The position numbers were made by a program, and so were the translations under genes. The notes below the pieces were generated by a model. It was not told where the DNA came from, did not search any database, and worked only from the letters and a program-made list of their open reading frames with translations. DNA of 64,000 nt from a bacterium (GTDB lineage: Bacteria; Hinthialibacterota; Hinthialibacteria; OLB16), in the NCBI GenBank assembly GCA_022072055.1, contig JAJVIK010000015.1, forward strand, positions 1-64,000, written 5' to 3'. Of the stretch, positions 17,105 through 26,254 are shown piece by piece (the stretch's first letter is position 1; each line of letters starts with the position of its first letter).

Positions 17105-18295
17105 ATGAAGAAAGCCTACTTTGATCACAACGCCACCACGCCGCTCGATCCGCGCGTGCTGGATGAAATGCTCCCGTATTTCAAGGAGCAGTGGGGTAAT
17201 CCCTCCAGTGTCCATGAGTGGGGGCAAGAGGCCCGTTACGGGGTGGAAAAGGCCCGCGCTCGGCTCGCCAAGCTGGTCGGGGCATCCGAGGATAACCTTG
17301 TCTTCACCAGCGGCGGCACGGAGGCCAACAACACGGTCCTCCTCTCGGTGGCCCGGAAATTCGCCGGACAGGGGTGTCACATGGTCACCAGCTCCATCGA
17401 GCACCCGGCCATCTATCGTTGTCTCGCGCGCTTGGAATCCGAGGGTTTGGTCGAGACCACCTATCTGGACCCGGACCCCTCCGGCGCGGTGGACCCGCGC
17501 GCCTTCGAGGAGGCCATCGGTCCCAACACCCGCCTCTTCTCCTTGATGTACGCCAACAATGAAACCGGCGCGGTCCAACCGGTCAAAGAGGTGGCGCGGA
17601 TTGCCGCCAAGCATGGCATCCTGATGCACACCGACACGATCCAGGCGCTCGGCAAGGTCCCCTTCGATCTGGGAGAGATGGGTCTGGATTTCGCCTCCTT
17701 CTCCGCGCACAAGCTTTACGGTCCCAAAGGGATCGGCGCGCTTTATTTTCGCGACCGGGAGCGAGTCGTTCCGCTCCTTTCCGGTGGGGGACAGGAGATG
17801 AAGCTCCGCTCCGGAACCGAGAATGTCGCCGGGATAGTGGGTTTCGGCGCGGCGGCGGAGCTTTCTCGAATCGAACTGGAGGCCGAGCGCGCGCGCCTGA
17901 TGGACCTGCGCGCTCGTCTCGAAGCCCGACTCAAGCGCGAGATCGAAGGGTTTTATGTCTGCGCGGCCGAGGCCGAGCGGCTTCCAGGCACCCTGTGCGC
18001 CTGCTTCGAGGGGGTCTTCGGCACCTACGTCGTCCTCGACCTGGCCGAGGAGGGTGTCGCTGTCTCCAGCGGATCGGCGTGCAGCGCCAACAAGTCCGAG
18101 CCTTCCCATGTCCTCTTGGCGATGGGAATGGAACCGGACCTTGCGCAGGGCGCGGTGCGCTTCTCGCTGGGAAGGCGCACCACCGCGGAGCAAGTGGACC
18201 TCGTGGCGGACGCCACCGCGCGCGTGGTGACTAAACAGCGCGCCCATCCGCCCCAGCTCGATGAGGAGCTCGATCTGCTTTCGATCTGCGATTGA
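17105..18295 (+). CDS. Cysteine desulfurase (NifS/IscS-like)
   Basis: From the ATG at 17105 the product is 396 aa, the usual length; the 38 codons upstream include the terminator hairpin and are not coding. It is a PLP-dependent enzyme that removes sulfur from cysteine for iron-sulfur cluster and thiolated tRNA synthesis. Visible motifs are FDHNATTPLDP at the N-terminus, the PLP-binding Lys203 in SFSAHKLYGPKG, an ETGAVQP loop, and the persulfide-accepting Cys326 in SGSACSANKSEPSHVL. A TTGACA (17058-17063) upstream may be the -35 of its promoter; the -10 is poor. No iscU or suf gene is adjacent. A 2Fe-2S ferredoxin lies far away at 58191. Confidence 0.92.
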   Translation: MKKAYFDHNATTPLDPRVLDEMLPYFKEQWGNPSSVHEWGQEARYGVEKARARLAKLVGASEDNLVFTSGGTEANNTVLLSVARKFAGQGCHMVTSSIEHPAIYRCLARLESEGLVETTYLDPDPSGAVDPRAFEEAIGPNTRLFSLMYANNETGAVQPVKEVARIAAKHGILMHTDTIQALGKVPFDLGEMGLDFASFSAHKLYGPKGIGALYFRDRERVVPLLSGGGQEMKLRSGTENVAGIVGFGAAAELSRIELEAERARLMDLRARLEARLKREIEGFYVCAAEAERLPGTLCACFEGVFGTYVVLDLAEEGVAVSSGSACSANKSEPSHVLLAMGMEPDLAQGAVRFSLGRRTTAEQVDLVADATARVVTKQRAHPPQLDEELDLLSICD

Positions 18296-18309
18296 GGGGA
18301 CAAAAAGGA

Positions 18310-18338
18310 TTTACATTCGGTTCGGCTTGAAATACGAT
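18310..18338 (+). promoter_or_regulatory. Sigma-70-like promoter of speDE
   Basis: TTTACA (18310-18315, 5 of 6 matches) and TACGAT (18333-18338, 4 of 6) are separated by 17 bases. The predicted start near 18345 would give an unusually long leader of about 240 bases before the speD ATG. Confidence 0.5.
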
Positions 18339-18344
18339 GGGTTC

Positions 18345-18586
18345 CGTTGTCGGGGTTAGCGGTTAAAGCGCCCCAGAAAATCTGTCCCCGGAGAAAGGGA
18401 AAGGATTGCGGGTTTGTTTATGAGGCTCGGAAACCGAAACCTCGGTTCCAGGATAACCCGACGCCAGGGCTACTACGGTTAGCTGCCGTGTGGCCAATCC
18501 AGGCGCCGGCGCCGACCTCTGTCCAAGCTCCGCATCCAATCCGTTCCCCAATTCCGGCGTCATCACACTAGGAGGTCGGTAAAGGA
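18345..18586 (+). other. Long speDE leader with hairpins, candidate structured RNA
   Basis: The gap upstream of speD has no ORF of note but can form several stems: GGGG (18352-18355) with CCCC (18371-18374), a GG-AACCGA/TCGGTT-CC hairpin (18429-18449), ACGG (18475-18478) with CCGT (18486-18489), and a GCGCCGGCGCC palindrome near 18506-18516. I could not match it to a riboswitch class by eye. Regulation of spermidine genes by the leader is only inferred from its length and foldability. Confidence 0.3.
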
Positions 18587-19396
18587 ATGATCACAGCCGC
18601 CGCTCCCCTCATGGTCTCGCTCGGAAAGCACTGGATCATCGAGTGCTACGAGTGCAACCCACATGTCATCAACAGTCCCGAACGTTTGGAAGAAATCTTT
18701 CTCGAAGCCGCCCAAAAGGCGGGGGCCACCATTGTCGGCTCGCATTTCCACTCGTTTGAACCGCAGGGCGTGAGCGGCGTGGTGGTCATCGCCGAAAGCC
18801 ACTTCAGTGTCCACTCCTGGCCGGAGCATCGCTATGCCGCCGTGGATGTTTTCACTTGCGGCGAGAGCATCGATGTCGACCGGGCCATGGAGGTCTTCCG
18901 TGACCGCCTGGAGACCGAGGAGGTGATCCTCGCGGGCGACCTCAATCGCGGCGTGGTCAGCCACAACGGCCTGGAGCGCGCGAGCGCGGTCTCGATCAAC
19001 CAGGTCGAGGCTGTCCTTTCCTGGCGCGAGAAGTTCGAGCGCGAGGAGGCCTGGGGCATTCTCACTTCCGTGGATGTCCAGGACTGCGATCCCGACCTGA
19101 TCCGTGACGCCGACTACATCAAGCGCTTCGCGGTGGACCTCTGCGAGCACATCAACATGAAGCGCTATGGCGACACGGTCGTGGTCCACTTCGGGGAAGA
19201 TGAGCGCGTGGCGGGCTTCAGTCTGGTGCAACTGATCGAAACTTCGCTGGTTTCGGGGCACTTCGCCAACGCCACCAACGCCGTGTACATTGACATCTTC
19301 AGCTGCAAATACTATGACCCGCAGGCCGCGGCGGATTTCACGCGCCGTTATTTCAACGGGCGCAGCCAGACCATGAAGGTGGCCCTCAGAAAGTAA
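18587..19396 (+). CDS. speD: S-adenosylmethionine decarboxylase with two tandem SpeD domains
   Basis: AdoMet decarboxylase makes the aminopropyl donor for spermidine and matures by self-cleavage to a pyruvoyl cofactor. This 269-aa protein is about twice the length of the class 1b enzyme. The N-terminal half (about residues 9-125) has all its hallmarks: ESH with processing Ser71, His76, and Cys91 in DVFTCG. The C-terminal half (about 158-258) is a second SpeD-like domain that keeps Ser220, His225 and Cys240 at identical spacing (5 and 20 residues) but reads ETSL instead of ESH, so it is probably not processed. AGGAGG lies 11 bases upstream of the ATG; M9 is an alternative start. speE follows after 3 bases. 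Confidence 0.9.
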   Translation: MITAAAPLMVSLGKHWIIECYECNPHVINSPERLEEIFLEAAQKAGATIVGSHFHSFEPQGVSGVVVIAESHFSVHSWPEHRYAAVDVFTCGESIDVDRAMEVFRDRLETEEVILAGDLNRGVVSHNGLERASAVSINQVEAVLSWREKFEREEAWGILTSVDVQDCDPDLIRDADYIKRFAVDLCEHINMKRYGDTVVVHFGEDERVAGFSLVQLIETSLVSGHFANATNAVYIDIFSCKYYDPQAAADFTRRYFNGRSQTMKVALRK

Positions 19397-19399
19397 CCA

Positions 19400-20251
19400 A
19401 TGCCCGAACAGACAACTTGGTTTTATGAAAAGACCCCCTTCGACAGGGGGACCTCCCTCGGTGTGAAGATCGTCCGGAAGATTGTCGAGAAACGCTCGGC
19501 CTTCCAGACCATCGAGATGTACGACACCGTGGATCTCGGCCGGATGCTGGTCCTCGACGGCGTGATCCAGCTCACCGAGTTCGATGAGTTCTCGTACCAC
19601 GAGATGTTTGTCCATGTCCCCATGAACTCGCACCCGAGCCCGAAGAGCGTGCTGGTGGTCGGGGGCGGCGATGGCGGCATGGTCCGCGAGCTCGTGAAGT
19701 ATCCCGGACTTGAGCGGATCGACATGTGCGAGATCGACGGCGATGTGATCGAACTCTCCAAGGAGCATCTCCCGTTCACCTCCTCGGGACTTTCGGATCC
19801 GAGGGTCACGCTCTATGTGGAGGACGGCGCGGTGTTCATCGAGAACCACAAGCGCGAGTACGACCTCATCTTGATCGACTCCTCGGATCCTATCGGCCCG
19901 GCGGAGGTGCTCTACAAACGGGCCTTTTACGAGGGGGTCAAGGGGGCGCTCAAGGAGGGCGGCGCGGCGCTGTGCCAGTGCGAGACGATCTTCTTCTTCC
20001 TGCCGCTGATCAAGAACTTCATCAGCGCGGTGCGCGACCTGTTCCCGCGCCTGCAGTACATGAACACCCTGGTTCCGACTTATCCGTCGGGGATGATCGG
20101 GCAGATGGTCTGTTCGCTGGGTCCGGATTTCAGCTCGCCGGTCCACGTCTTGCCGGAGGATGTCGCCAAGGGGCTTCGATACTACTCCCCGAATGTCCAC
20201 CGCGCGGCGTTCCACTTGCCCGCCTTCGCGGAGAGGGAGATGGGGTTGTAG
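19400..20251 (+). CDS. speE: Spermidine synthase
   Basis: This 283-aa putrescine aminopropyltransferase transfers the aminopropyl group of decarboxylated AdoMet to putrescine. Motifs in order are YHEMFVHVPM (substrate pocket), the cofactor loop VLVVGGGDGGMVRE, CEID, the catalytic Asp region LILIDSSDPIGPAEVLY, and the C-terminal PTYPSGMIGQM. Length and motif order are normal for bacterial SpeE. It follows speD by only 3 bases, so the two are one operon: SpeD supplies the SpeE co-substrate. No ornithine or arginine decarboxylase gene is in the window. Confidence 0.95.
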   Translation: MPEQTTWFYEKTPFDRGTSLGVKIVRKIVEKRSAFQTIEMYDTVDLGRMLVLDGVIQLTEFDEFSYHEMFVHVPMNSHPSPKSVLVVGGGDGGMVRELVKYPGLERIDMCEIDGDVIELSKEHLPFTSSGLSDPRVTLYVEDGAVFIENHKREYDLILIDSSDPIGPAEVLYKRAFYEGVKGALKEGGAALCQCETIFFFLPLIKNFISAVRDLFPRLQYMNTLVPTYPSGMIGQMVCSLGPDFSSPVHVLPEDVAKGLRYYSPNVHRAAFHLPAFAEREMGL

Positions 20252-20335
20252 CGAGAACGGTCCTTTTGCGCTAACCTCTGGTGAGTAAGAAACTCTGGAA
20301 CGGAAGAGACTTTGGGTGAAGTGGAGTTTAGAAGA

Positions 20336-20566
20336 ATGTCCTATCTCGGCCACGTCAAGGATGGTGTCATTGTCTTGGAAGGGGATGTTCCTCTCCCGGA
20401 GGGAGCGCTGGTTTCCGTTGACCTCGAAAACATGGAGGGGGAACAAGTAAGGGCATCCAAGCGAGCCTCGGTGCGCGACTTGGTCGGCCTTTTTACTCCG
20501 GAGGATTTGGATGCAATAGAAGAAGCCATCCGTGATTGCCGCAAGGTCGAGCCGGATGGCTGGTGA
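20336..20566 (+). CDS. VapB-like antitoxin
   Basis: This 76-aa protein starts at an ATG with GGAG about 10 bases upstream; the open frame before it begins with TTG. The N-terminus (GHVKDGVIVLEGDVPLPEG) is the small beta-type region of antitoxins resembling the AF2212 type, followed by an acidic helical tail (TPEDLDAIEEAIRD) that would wrap the toxin. Its stop overlaps the ATG of the PIN gene by 11 bases, the usual arrangement of a vapBC module. The partner gene carries an in-frame stop, so the antitoxin may be a remnant. Family placement is moderate. Confidence 0.75.
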   Translation: MSYLGHVKDGVIVLEGDVPLPEGALVSVDLENMEGEQVRASKRASVRDLVGLFTPEDLDAIEEAIRDCRKVEPDGW

Positions 20567-20948
20567 GCGTTACCTTCTTGACACCAACGCATTGATTGCG
20601 CTCTCTCGTGGCGAGGAATCGCTGCTTCGCCGAATTGAAGCGGCTTCGGAGGTTTCCGTACCCTTCGTGGCGGCGGGGGAGCTCTATTATGGAGCCTTCA
20701 ACTCAGCCAGGCCGACGGAGAACATCCGAAAGTTAAGAGATCTCCTTTCCGGGTTTTCAATCTTGTTTCCAAGCTCCGCGACGATCGAGACCTACGCGGC
20801 AATTCGCTATTGGCTTAAGAAGGCTGGAACTCCCATCCCCGAGGCAGACCTTTGGATTGCCGCGTTGGCAATGCAGTAGGACCATATCGTTGTGACGCGC
20901 GACAAGCATTTTGCGGCGGTTGCGCGCTTGATGCTTCAGGGGTGGTAA
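20556..20948 (+). pseudogene. VapC-type PIN toxin interrupted by an in-frame TAG
   Basis: Reading from the ATG at 20556, the frame gives 107 residues, hits TAG at 20877-20879, then continues in the same frame with HIVVTRDKHFAAVARL preceded by Asp, to a TAA at 20946-20948. The full 130-codon frame matches the usual VapC length. PIN acids visible are Asp in LLDTN, Glu in AAGELYYG, Asp in IPEADLWIAA, and after the stop Asp in VTRDKHF. The stop removes the last conserved acidic residue, so the truncated toxin (ribonuclease) is probably inactive. A nonsense mutation is the simplest explanation; stop-codon readthrough or sequencing error are alternatives. Confidence 0.8.
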
Positions 20949-20960
20949 GCCACTCCCTCT

Positions 20961-21824
20961 TCACCCCTTCCTCTCCGCCGAGAGCAGCGTGTTCTTCAAA
21001 AGCATCGCGATGGTCATCGGGCCCACTCCGCCCGGCACGGGTGTGATCAGGCCCGCGTGCCCCGCCGCCTCCTCAAAGCAGACATCCCCCACCAACTTGG
21101 CCTTCTGGCCCTCGCCGCGATCGATCCGGTTGATCCCCACATCGATCACGGTCGCTCCCGGCTTCACCCATGAGCCTCGCACCATCTCCGCCTTGCCCAC
21201 CGCCGCCACCAGGATGTCGGCGGAATGACACACGACCTGCAACAACTCGGTCCGCGAATGGCAGATGGTGACCGTGGCGTGACGCGCGAGCAGCAGCATC
21301 GCCACCGGCTTCCCGACAATGTTGCTGCGCCCCACCACCACCGCGCGCTTGCCCTTGAGCTCCACCCCCTCGCGATCCAATAGGTCGAGGATTCCCGCCG
21401 GGGTGCAGGACACAAACCGCGGCTTGCCGATGGAAAGCAATCCCACATTCTCCGGATGGAACCCATCCACATCCTTCTCGGGCGAAACCGCGAGCAGCAC
21501 GCGCTCCTCATCCACCTGATCCGGGAGCGGGAGTTGCACGAGGATGCCGTCAATGGCCGGATCAGCGTTCAGCTTCCGAACCTCGGCCAACACGTCCTCC
21601 GTCGTGACCGTGGCGGGCATGGTGACCTCCACGCTCCGAATGCCGACCGCCTCGCAGGCCTTTTCCTTATTGCTCACATAGATCCGCGAGGCCGGGTTGT
21701 CCCCCACGAGGATGACCCCCAAACCCGGGGCGCGGAACCGCTTGACCAGCTCCGCCACCCGCGCGCGCGCCTCTTCATGGACCACACCGGCCCACTTTTT
21801 CCCATCGATGATTCTTGCCGACAT
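20961..21824 (-). CDS. folD: Bifunctional methylenetetrahydrofolate dehydrogenase/cyclohydrolase
   Basis: FolD interconverts 5,10-methylene- and 10-formyl-tetrahydrofolate using NADP, supplying one-carbon units in the cytoplasm. The 287-aa frame from the ATG at 21824 (GGGGAG 10 bases upstream) has normal length. Motifs include [19 protein letters not shown] with the catalytic Lys, [18 protein letters not shown], the cofactor-binding [12 protein letters not shown], and the C-terminal [12 protein letters not shown]. The longer frame to 21875 lacks conserved sequence. It stands alone, convergent to the vapBC remnant. Confidence 0.95.
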   Translation of the reverse strand: MSARIIDGKKWAGVVHEEARARVAELVKRFRAPGLGVILVGDNPASRIYVSNKEKACEAVGIRSVEVTMPATVTTEDVLAEVRKLNADPAIDGILVQLPLPDQVDEERVLLAVSPEKDVDGFHPENVGLLSIGKPRFVSCTPAGILDLLDREGVELKGKRAVVVGRSNIVGKPVAMLLLARHATVTICHSRTELLQVVCHSADILVAAVGKAEMVRGSWVKPGATVIDVGINRIDRGEGQKAKLVGDVCFEEAAGHAGLITPVPGGVGPMTIAMLLKNTLLSAERKG

Positions 21825-21995
21825 GATAAACAGGCTCCCCTTCCGGCGCGGGATGGCCTCCTCGCGCCCAAGCACGCGATCTTACCGGCGAGACCCTCCC
21901 ACAAGAAGCCCGCCCACGAGGCAAGTTTTCAGACATGGTTCATGGTGGTACACTCCGCGCTTTCCCATTGTCGAACTGTAAGGAGCCGTGACCAA

Positions 21996-24785
21996 GTGAA
22001 ATCGGAGCGCAAGATCATCCATGTTGTCAGCAACTCCCACTGGGACCGTGAGTGGGTCTATCCCTTCGAGGAAACTCGTCTGCTGCTGCTCAAGTTCATG
22101 GACGAGCTTCTCGATCTGCTCGATAAGGACCCGGAATTCCATTCCTTCACCCTGGACTCCCAGACCCTCGCGCTTGAGGATTACCTGGAGTTCCGCCCGG
22201 AGAAAACCGACACGGTCAAGAAACATGTTCGCTCCGGGAGACTGATCATCGGACCGTGGTGCTCCCTGCCCGAGGAATACCTGATCAACGGCGAATCGCT
22301 GGTCCGCAATCTGGTGGTGGGCCACCGTGTCGCGCAGGCCTTCGGCAGGGTCTCCAAGGTCGGCTACACCCCCTTCAGCTACGGACAAACCTCCCAGATT
22401 CCTCAGATTTACCAGGGGTTTGACATCGACACGATCCTCTTCTATCGAGGGATCAACACCCCCAAGAGCGAATTCATCCTGGAAGGCCCGGATGGGTCGC
22501 GCCTTCTGGGGAACCGCTTCGGGTGCATGAGCCGGTTCAGCTACTACATCTACATCTACCGGGTTCTGCGCTACGGTTCGGATGATGTGTTCGCGCGCTA
22601 CGATTGGGATCGCGGCGCGGCGCCCTTCCGACTCGCCACCGACCGCAACCCGCGCGCGCACTACTACATACTCGACGACACCAAGAAGCAGTGGAACAAC
22701 GGCCCGATCCGCGAACAGCTCCTCAAGCTTGTCCGGGACGAATCCGAGCACTTCACCACGCGCCACATCTGCTGCATGCAGGGTTTTGACACCTCCAATC
22801 CGGACCCGCGCGAGACCGACATCATCAAACTATGCCGGAAACTCCTCCCCGAACACGAGATCAAGCTCTCGAATCTCGATGACTTCATGAACGCCATGCG
22901 CAAGGAAGTCCACAATCCGACCGTGCTCACCGGCGAAAGCCGCGACCCCGGCTCAACCGGCAAGTGGACCCACCTGATGGGGGATGTCATCAGCGCCCGC
23001 CCGAGGCTTAAGAAGGCCAATCACCTGGCCGAGGTCAACCTGCAACGCCTCGCGGAACCGTGGAGCGCGATCGGCTCGATGGTCGGGGGCGAGTACCTCA
23101 AGACCGCCCTGGAGCGCTGCTGGAAACTTCTGCTCCGGAACCATCCGCACGACACCATCACCGGCGCGGGCATCGACCAGATGGAAAAGGACTCGCTCTA
23201 CCGCTTCGATCAGATCAACATCATCAGCGAGGGCTTGACCCGCCGAGGTCTGGAGGCGATCCAGCGCGAAATCGACAACTCGGACCTCTCTCCCCGCGAC
23301 TCGGTTCTCACTGTCTTCAACCCCTGCCCGTTCCCTCGGAGCGGCGTGCTCTCCTGCTACATCGATCTCCCGAACGGCATGGATTACGAGGCCTTCAGCA
23401 TCCGGACTCCGGACGGGAAGAGCAACAGCCGCCTCCAGATCAGGGAGCAGTTTGACTCCTCGGCGCTGGTCCGGAACCTTCAAGACATCTCCATCGAGCT
23501 CAACTCCAAACGCGTCCGCTGCCACTTTGATGTGGAGGACATCCCCGCCTACGGCTACCGCACCTATCACATCGCGCGCGAGGAGCGCTTCGACTTTGTC
23601 CCCGGTTCGCTGGTCCCCGAGGCGAATGTCCTGGAGAACGAATTCCTCCGGGTGGTTTTCAACGGCGATGGAACGCTGGATCTGACCCACAAGGAGTCCG
23701 GGCGAGTCTTCAGCGGGCTGCATTACCTGGAGGACACCGGCGAGACCGGCCATTCCTGGATCCACATGGAGCCGGACAACAACGAAACCCTCACCTCACA
23801 CGGTTTCCCGTGCGCGATCACCTTGGAGGAGGCCGGACCGCTGCTGGCCCGGATGCGCGTGGATTACCACCTGCACATCCCGGTGGGGATCGAGCAGGAA
23901 ATGACCGCCGAGTTCCGCGAGGACCGGATGAACCATACCAGCCGGACCCGGGAGCGTCGCGAGCTCAAGGTGACCAGTCGCTTCACTCTCCGCGCCGGAT
24001 CGGAGCGCCTGGATGTGACCACCTCGTTCACCAACGCCTGCAAGAACCATCGTCTCCGGGTGGTCTTCCCGACTCGGCTCAAGTGCGACCGGACCGATTC
24101 CGAGGCAAGCTTCGATGTCATCTCGCGCGATATCCATGTCAAGGAGGGAAACGCCTACTTCGGCCGACCCAACCCCCAGTATCCGATGCACCGTTTCGTG
24201 GACATGACCGATGGCAAGGTGGGCTTCGCGGTGCTGAACAACTGTGGTCTGCGCGAATACGAGGCGATGGACACCGCCGAGCGGCCCCTCGCGATCACTC
24301 TGCTGCGAGCCTTCACCTACCGCAATTGCCCGATCTTCGGACGATATGAGGTCTACCCCGAGATGGAGGGAACCCAGTGCCTGGGGGACTTCGAGTGGAC
24401 CTATTCGCTGTTTCCCCATGCCGGAGATTGGACCAATTCGGTCCACCGGCAGGCGGAGGACCTAAACCTCCCCCTTGAGGCCGCGCAGGTGGGACCGCAC
24501 AAAGGAAAGCTCCCCAAGAGCCTGAGCTTCTTGGAGATCAAGGGGGACAGCCTCCAGCTGACCGCCCTCAAGCGCGCCGAGGATCGCAAGGGCAGCTATG
24601 TGATCCGCCTGTTTAACCCGACAGCCAAGGCAACCAGCGGCAAGGTGGTCTTCTTCAAGCCGATCAAGCGGGCCTGGCTCACCAACATGAACGAGGACCG
24701 CCGGGAAGCGCTTGAGCCTAAAGGCAACACGCTGCCCCTTAAAGTCGGCAAGAAGAAGATCGTGACCATCGAGGTTCAACTTTAG
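21996..24785 (+). CDS. Glycoside hydrolase family 38 alpha-mannosidase-like protein
   Basis: This 929-aa protein starts at GTG 21996, with AAGGAG 10 bases upstream; the much longer open frame overlaps folD and is not coding. The GH38 metal site begins with SNSHWDREW (His15, Asp17 bind zinc). A catalytic-domain TPFSYGQTSQ segment occupies the place of the usual nucleophile region, and NHPHDTITG supplies the third zinc ligand region. After about residue 450 come the beta-rich domains (NPCPFPRSGVL, NEFLRVVFNGDGTLDL) typical of GH38. No signal peptide is seen, so it is cytoplasmic, as for enzymes that trim imported mannosides. Nucleophile identity is unclear. A Tat-type oxidoreductase follows 18 bases later, suggesting one operon. 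Confidence 0.88.
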   Translation: MKSERKIIHVVSNSHWDREWVYPFEETRLLLLKFMDELLDLLDKDPEFHSFTLDSQTLALEDYLEFRPEKTDTVKKHVRSGRLIIGPWCSLPEEYLINGESLVRNLVVGHRVAQAFGRVSKVGYTPFSYGQTSQIPQIYQGFDIDTILFYRGINTPKSEFILEGPDGSRLLGNRFGCMSRFSYYIYIYRVLRYGSDDVFARYDWDRGAAPFRLATDRNPRAHYYILDDTKKQWNNGPIREQLLKLVRDESEHFTTRHICCMQGFDTSNPDPRETDIIKLCRKLLPEHEIKLSNLDDFMNAMRKEVHNPTVLTGESRDPGSTGKWTHLMGDVISARPRLKKANHLAEVNLQRLAEPWSAIGSMVGGEYLKTALERCWKLLLRNHPHDTITGAGIDQMEKDSLYRFDQINIISEGLTRRGLEAIQREIDNSDLSPRDSVLTVFNPCPFPRSGVLSCYIDLPNGMDYEAFSIRTPDGKSNSRLQIREQFDSSALVRNLQDISIELNSKRVRCHFDVEDIPAYGYRTYHIAREERFDFVPGSLVPEANVLENEFLRVVFNGDGTLDLTHKESGRVFSGLHYLEDTGETGHSWIHMEPDNNETLTSHGFPCAITLEEAGPLLARMRVDYHLHIPVGIEQEMTAEFREDRMNHTSRTRERRELKVTSRFTLRAGSERLDVTTSFTNACKNHRLRVVFPTRLKCDRTDSEASFDVISRDIHVKEGNAYFGRPNPQYPMHRFVDMTDGKVGFAVLNNCGLREYEAMDTAERPLAITLLRAFTYRNCPIFGRYEVYPEMEGTQCLGDFEWTYSLFPHAGDWTNSVHRQAEDLNLPLEAAQVGPHKGKLPKSLSFLEIKGDSLQLTALKRAEDRKGSYVIRLFNPTAKATSGKVVFFKPIKRAWLTNMNEDRREALEPKGNTLPLKVGKKKIVTIEVQL

Positions 24786-24803
24786 ACGGAGGACCAACAC
24801 GCC

Positions 24804-26210
24804 ATGAATCGCAGAGAATTTATCCGAAGCACGGCCGCGGGGGCGCTCGCCGCCGCGTACTCTCACAGGGTGGCCGCCAACTCCTCTCCCAACAACCGGA
24901 TTCAGCTCGGCGCCATCGGGCTGGGCGGCATGGGGCGCGGAGACCTCTCCGACTTCCTCGCCCACGATGACGTGGAGGTGGCGGCACTCTGCGATGTGGA
25001 CCGAGCCCACCTGGAGCAGGCTTCCGCGATGGTCAAGGAAAAGCGAAACAAGCAGCCGGACCTCCACCACGACTTCAGCGAGCTGCTCGCGCGCGAGGAC
25101 ATTGACGCTGTCCTCATCGCCACCCCCGACCATTGGCACGGCCCGATCACCATCCTCGCCTGCCAGAATGGGAAGGATGTGTATGTGGAAAAGCCGCTGA
25201 CCCACAATGTGCGCGAGGGAAGGCTGGCCGTGGAGGCAGCGCTCGCAAACGGTCGCATCACCCAACTTGGAACCCAGGTTCACGCCACCCCGAACTACCA
25301 CAAGGCGGTCGAGGTGGTGCAATCCGGCGCGCTTGGAGCCATCACCCAAGTGCGGGTCTGGAATTCATCCAATTCCGCGCCGGCAGGGATCGGCAAACCG
25401 GCGGACGGGCCGGCCCCTGAGGGTCTGGACTACGACGCCTGGCTCGGCCCCGCTCCGACCCGTCCCTACAACCCGAATCGGTCGCACTTCAGTTGGCGAT
25501 ACTTCTGGGATTACGGCGGAGGAAAGCTCAGCGACTTCGGTTGTCACATCATCGATCCGGTGATCTGGGCAATCAATCCAGGGGCGCCGCTCGCGGTGAG
25601 CTCGCATGGGGGGCGGTATCTGATTGATGATAACGCCGAGACTCCCGACACCCAGAACGTGGTTTGGGAGTTCGCTCCCCCGCCGGGGCAGTCCAATCCG
25701 TTTCTGCTGATCTGGTCACACACCGAGGCCAACAGTCACGGCCTGGAGGGTCGCGGGCAGGGAATCAAGTTCTGCGGCTCCGAGGGGACTCTGATCATGG
25801 ATTACGGCTCCTTCCAGCATTATGACCGGGGGGGAACACTGGTTCAGGAGCACAAGGGCGAGGAGGGCGCGCTGGGCGCCGCTGGGGTGGCCCACAAACG
25901 GGAATTCCTGGATGGGATCCGCGCCCGGAAACGGACCAGTTGCGACATCGAATACGCCCATCGTGTCACCACGCTGCCGCTGATCGGGAACATCGCCAAC
26001 CGGGTGGGTGAGCGCCTCGCGTGGGACGCCGAAAGAGAGCGCTTCGTGGGAAGCCTCCGCGCCAATCGACTCCTCGGGAGGGAATACCGCGACAAGTGGA
26101 GCCTCGCCGCGCTGGGGGTCAAGGAGCTCATGGGGAAGGAGTCGAGCTCCACGCCCCACCCGGGACACCAGCGCCGCCGCTACTCGTCGTGGGGTTTTGG
26201 GGGGAGGTAA
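24804..26210 (+). CDS. Tat-exported Gfo/Idh/MocA family oxidoreductase
   Basis: This 468-aa protein has a twin-arginine signal (NRREFIRSTAAGALAAAY). The Rossmann motif is IGLGGMGRGDL, followed by CDVD, ATPDHWHG, and the EKPLTHN segment with its conserved Lys. The second domain has RYFWDYGGGKLSDFGCH and ends near residue 430 with LGREYRDKW. It resembles the oxidoreductase at 10588-11910. Cofactor binding is to NAD(P). Downstream of the GH38 gene by 18 bases, it may process the sugar released by that enzyme, although one is predicted periplasmic and the other cytoplasmic. The last ~30 residues (Ser/Arg/Gly-rich) look non-conserved. Confidence 0.9.
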   Translation: MNRREFIRSTAAGALAAAYSHRVAANSSPNNRIQLGAIGLGGMGRGDLSDFLAHDDVEVAALCDVDRAHLEQASAMVKEKRNKQPDLHHDFSELLAREDIDAVLIATPDHWHGPITILACQNGKDVYVEKPLTHNVREGRLAVEAALANGRITQLGTQVHATPNYHKAVEVVQSGALGAITQVRVWNSSNSAPAGIGKPADGPAPEGLDYDAWLGPAPTRPYNPNRSHFSWRYFWDYGGGKLSDFGCHIIDPVIWAINPGAPLAVSSHGGRYLIDDNAETPDTQNVVWEFAPPPGQSNPFLLIWSHTEANSHGLEGRGQGIKFCGSEGTLIMDYGSFQHYDRGGTLVQEHKGEEGALGAAGVAHKREFLDGIRARKRTSCDIEYAHRVTTLPLIGNIANRVGERLAWDAERERFVGSLRANRLLGREYRDKWSLAALGVKELMGKESSSTPHPGHQRRRYSSWGFGGR

Positions 26211-26254
26211 GGCGGGAACCGATTTCCCACCACTCGCCGCCCCCCCCTCAGGGT

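Noticed and set aside
18345-18586. SAM or polyamine riboswitch class assigned by name
   Set aside because: No known consensus core could be matched by eye; only a foldable leader is reported.
21456-21995. N-terminal extension of the GH38 frame by 180 codons
   Set aside because: It overlaps folD on the other strand, contains no GH38 sequence, and GTG 21996 has its own ribosome-binding site.
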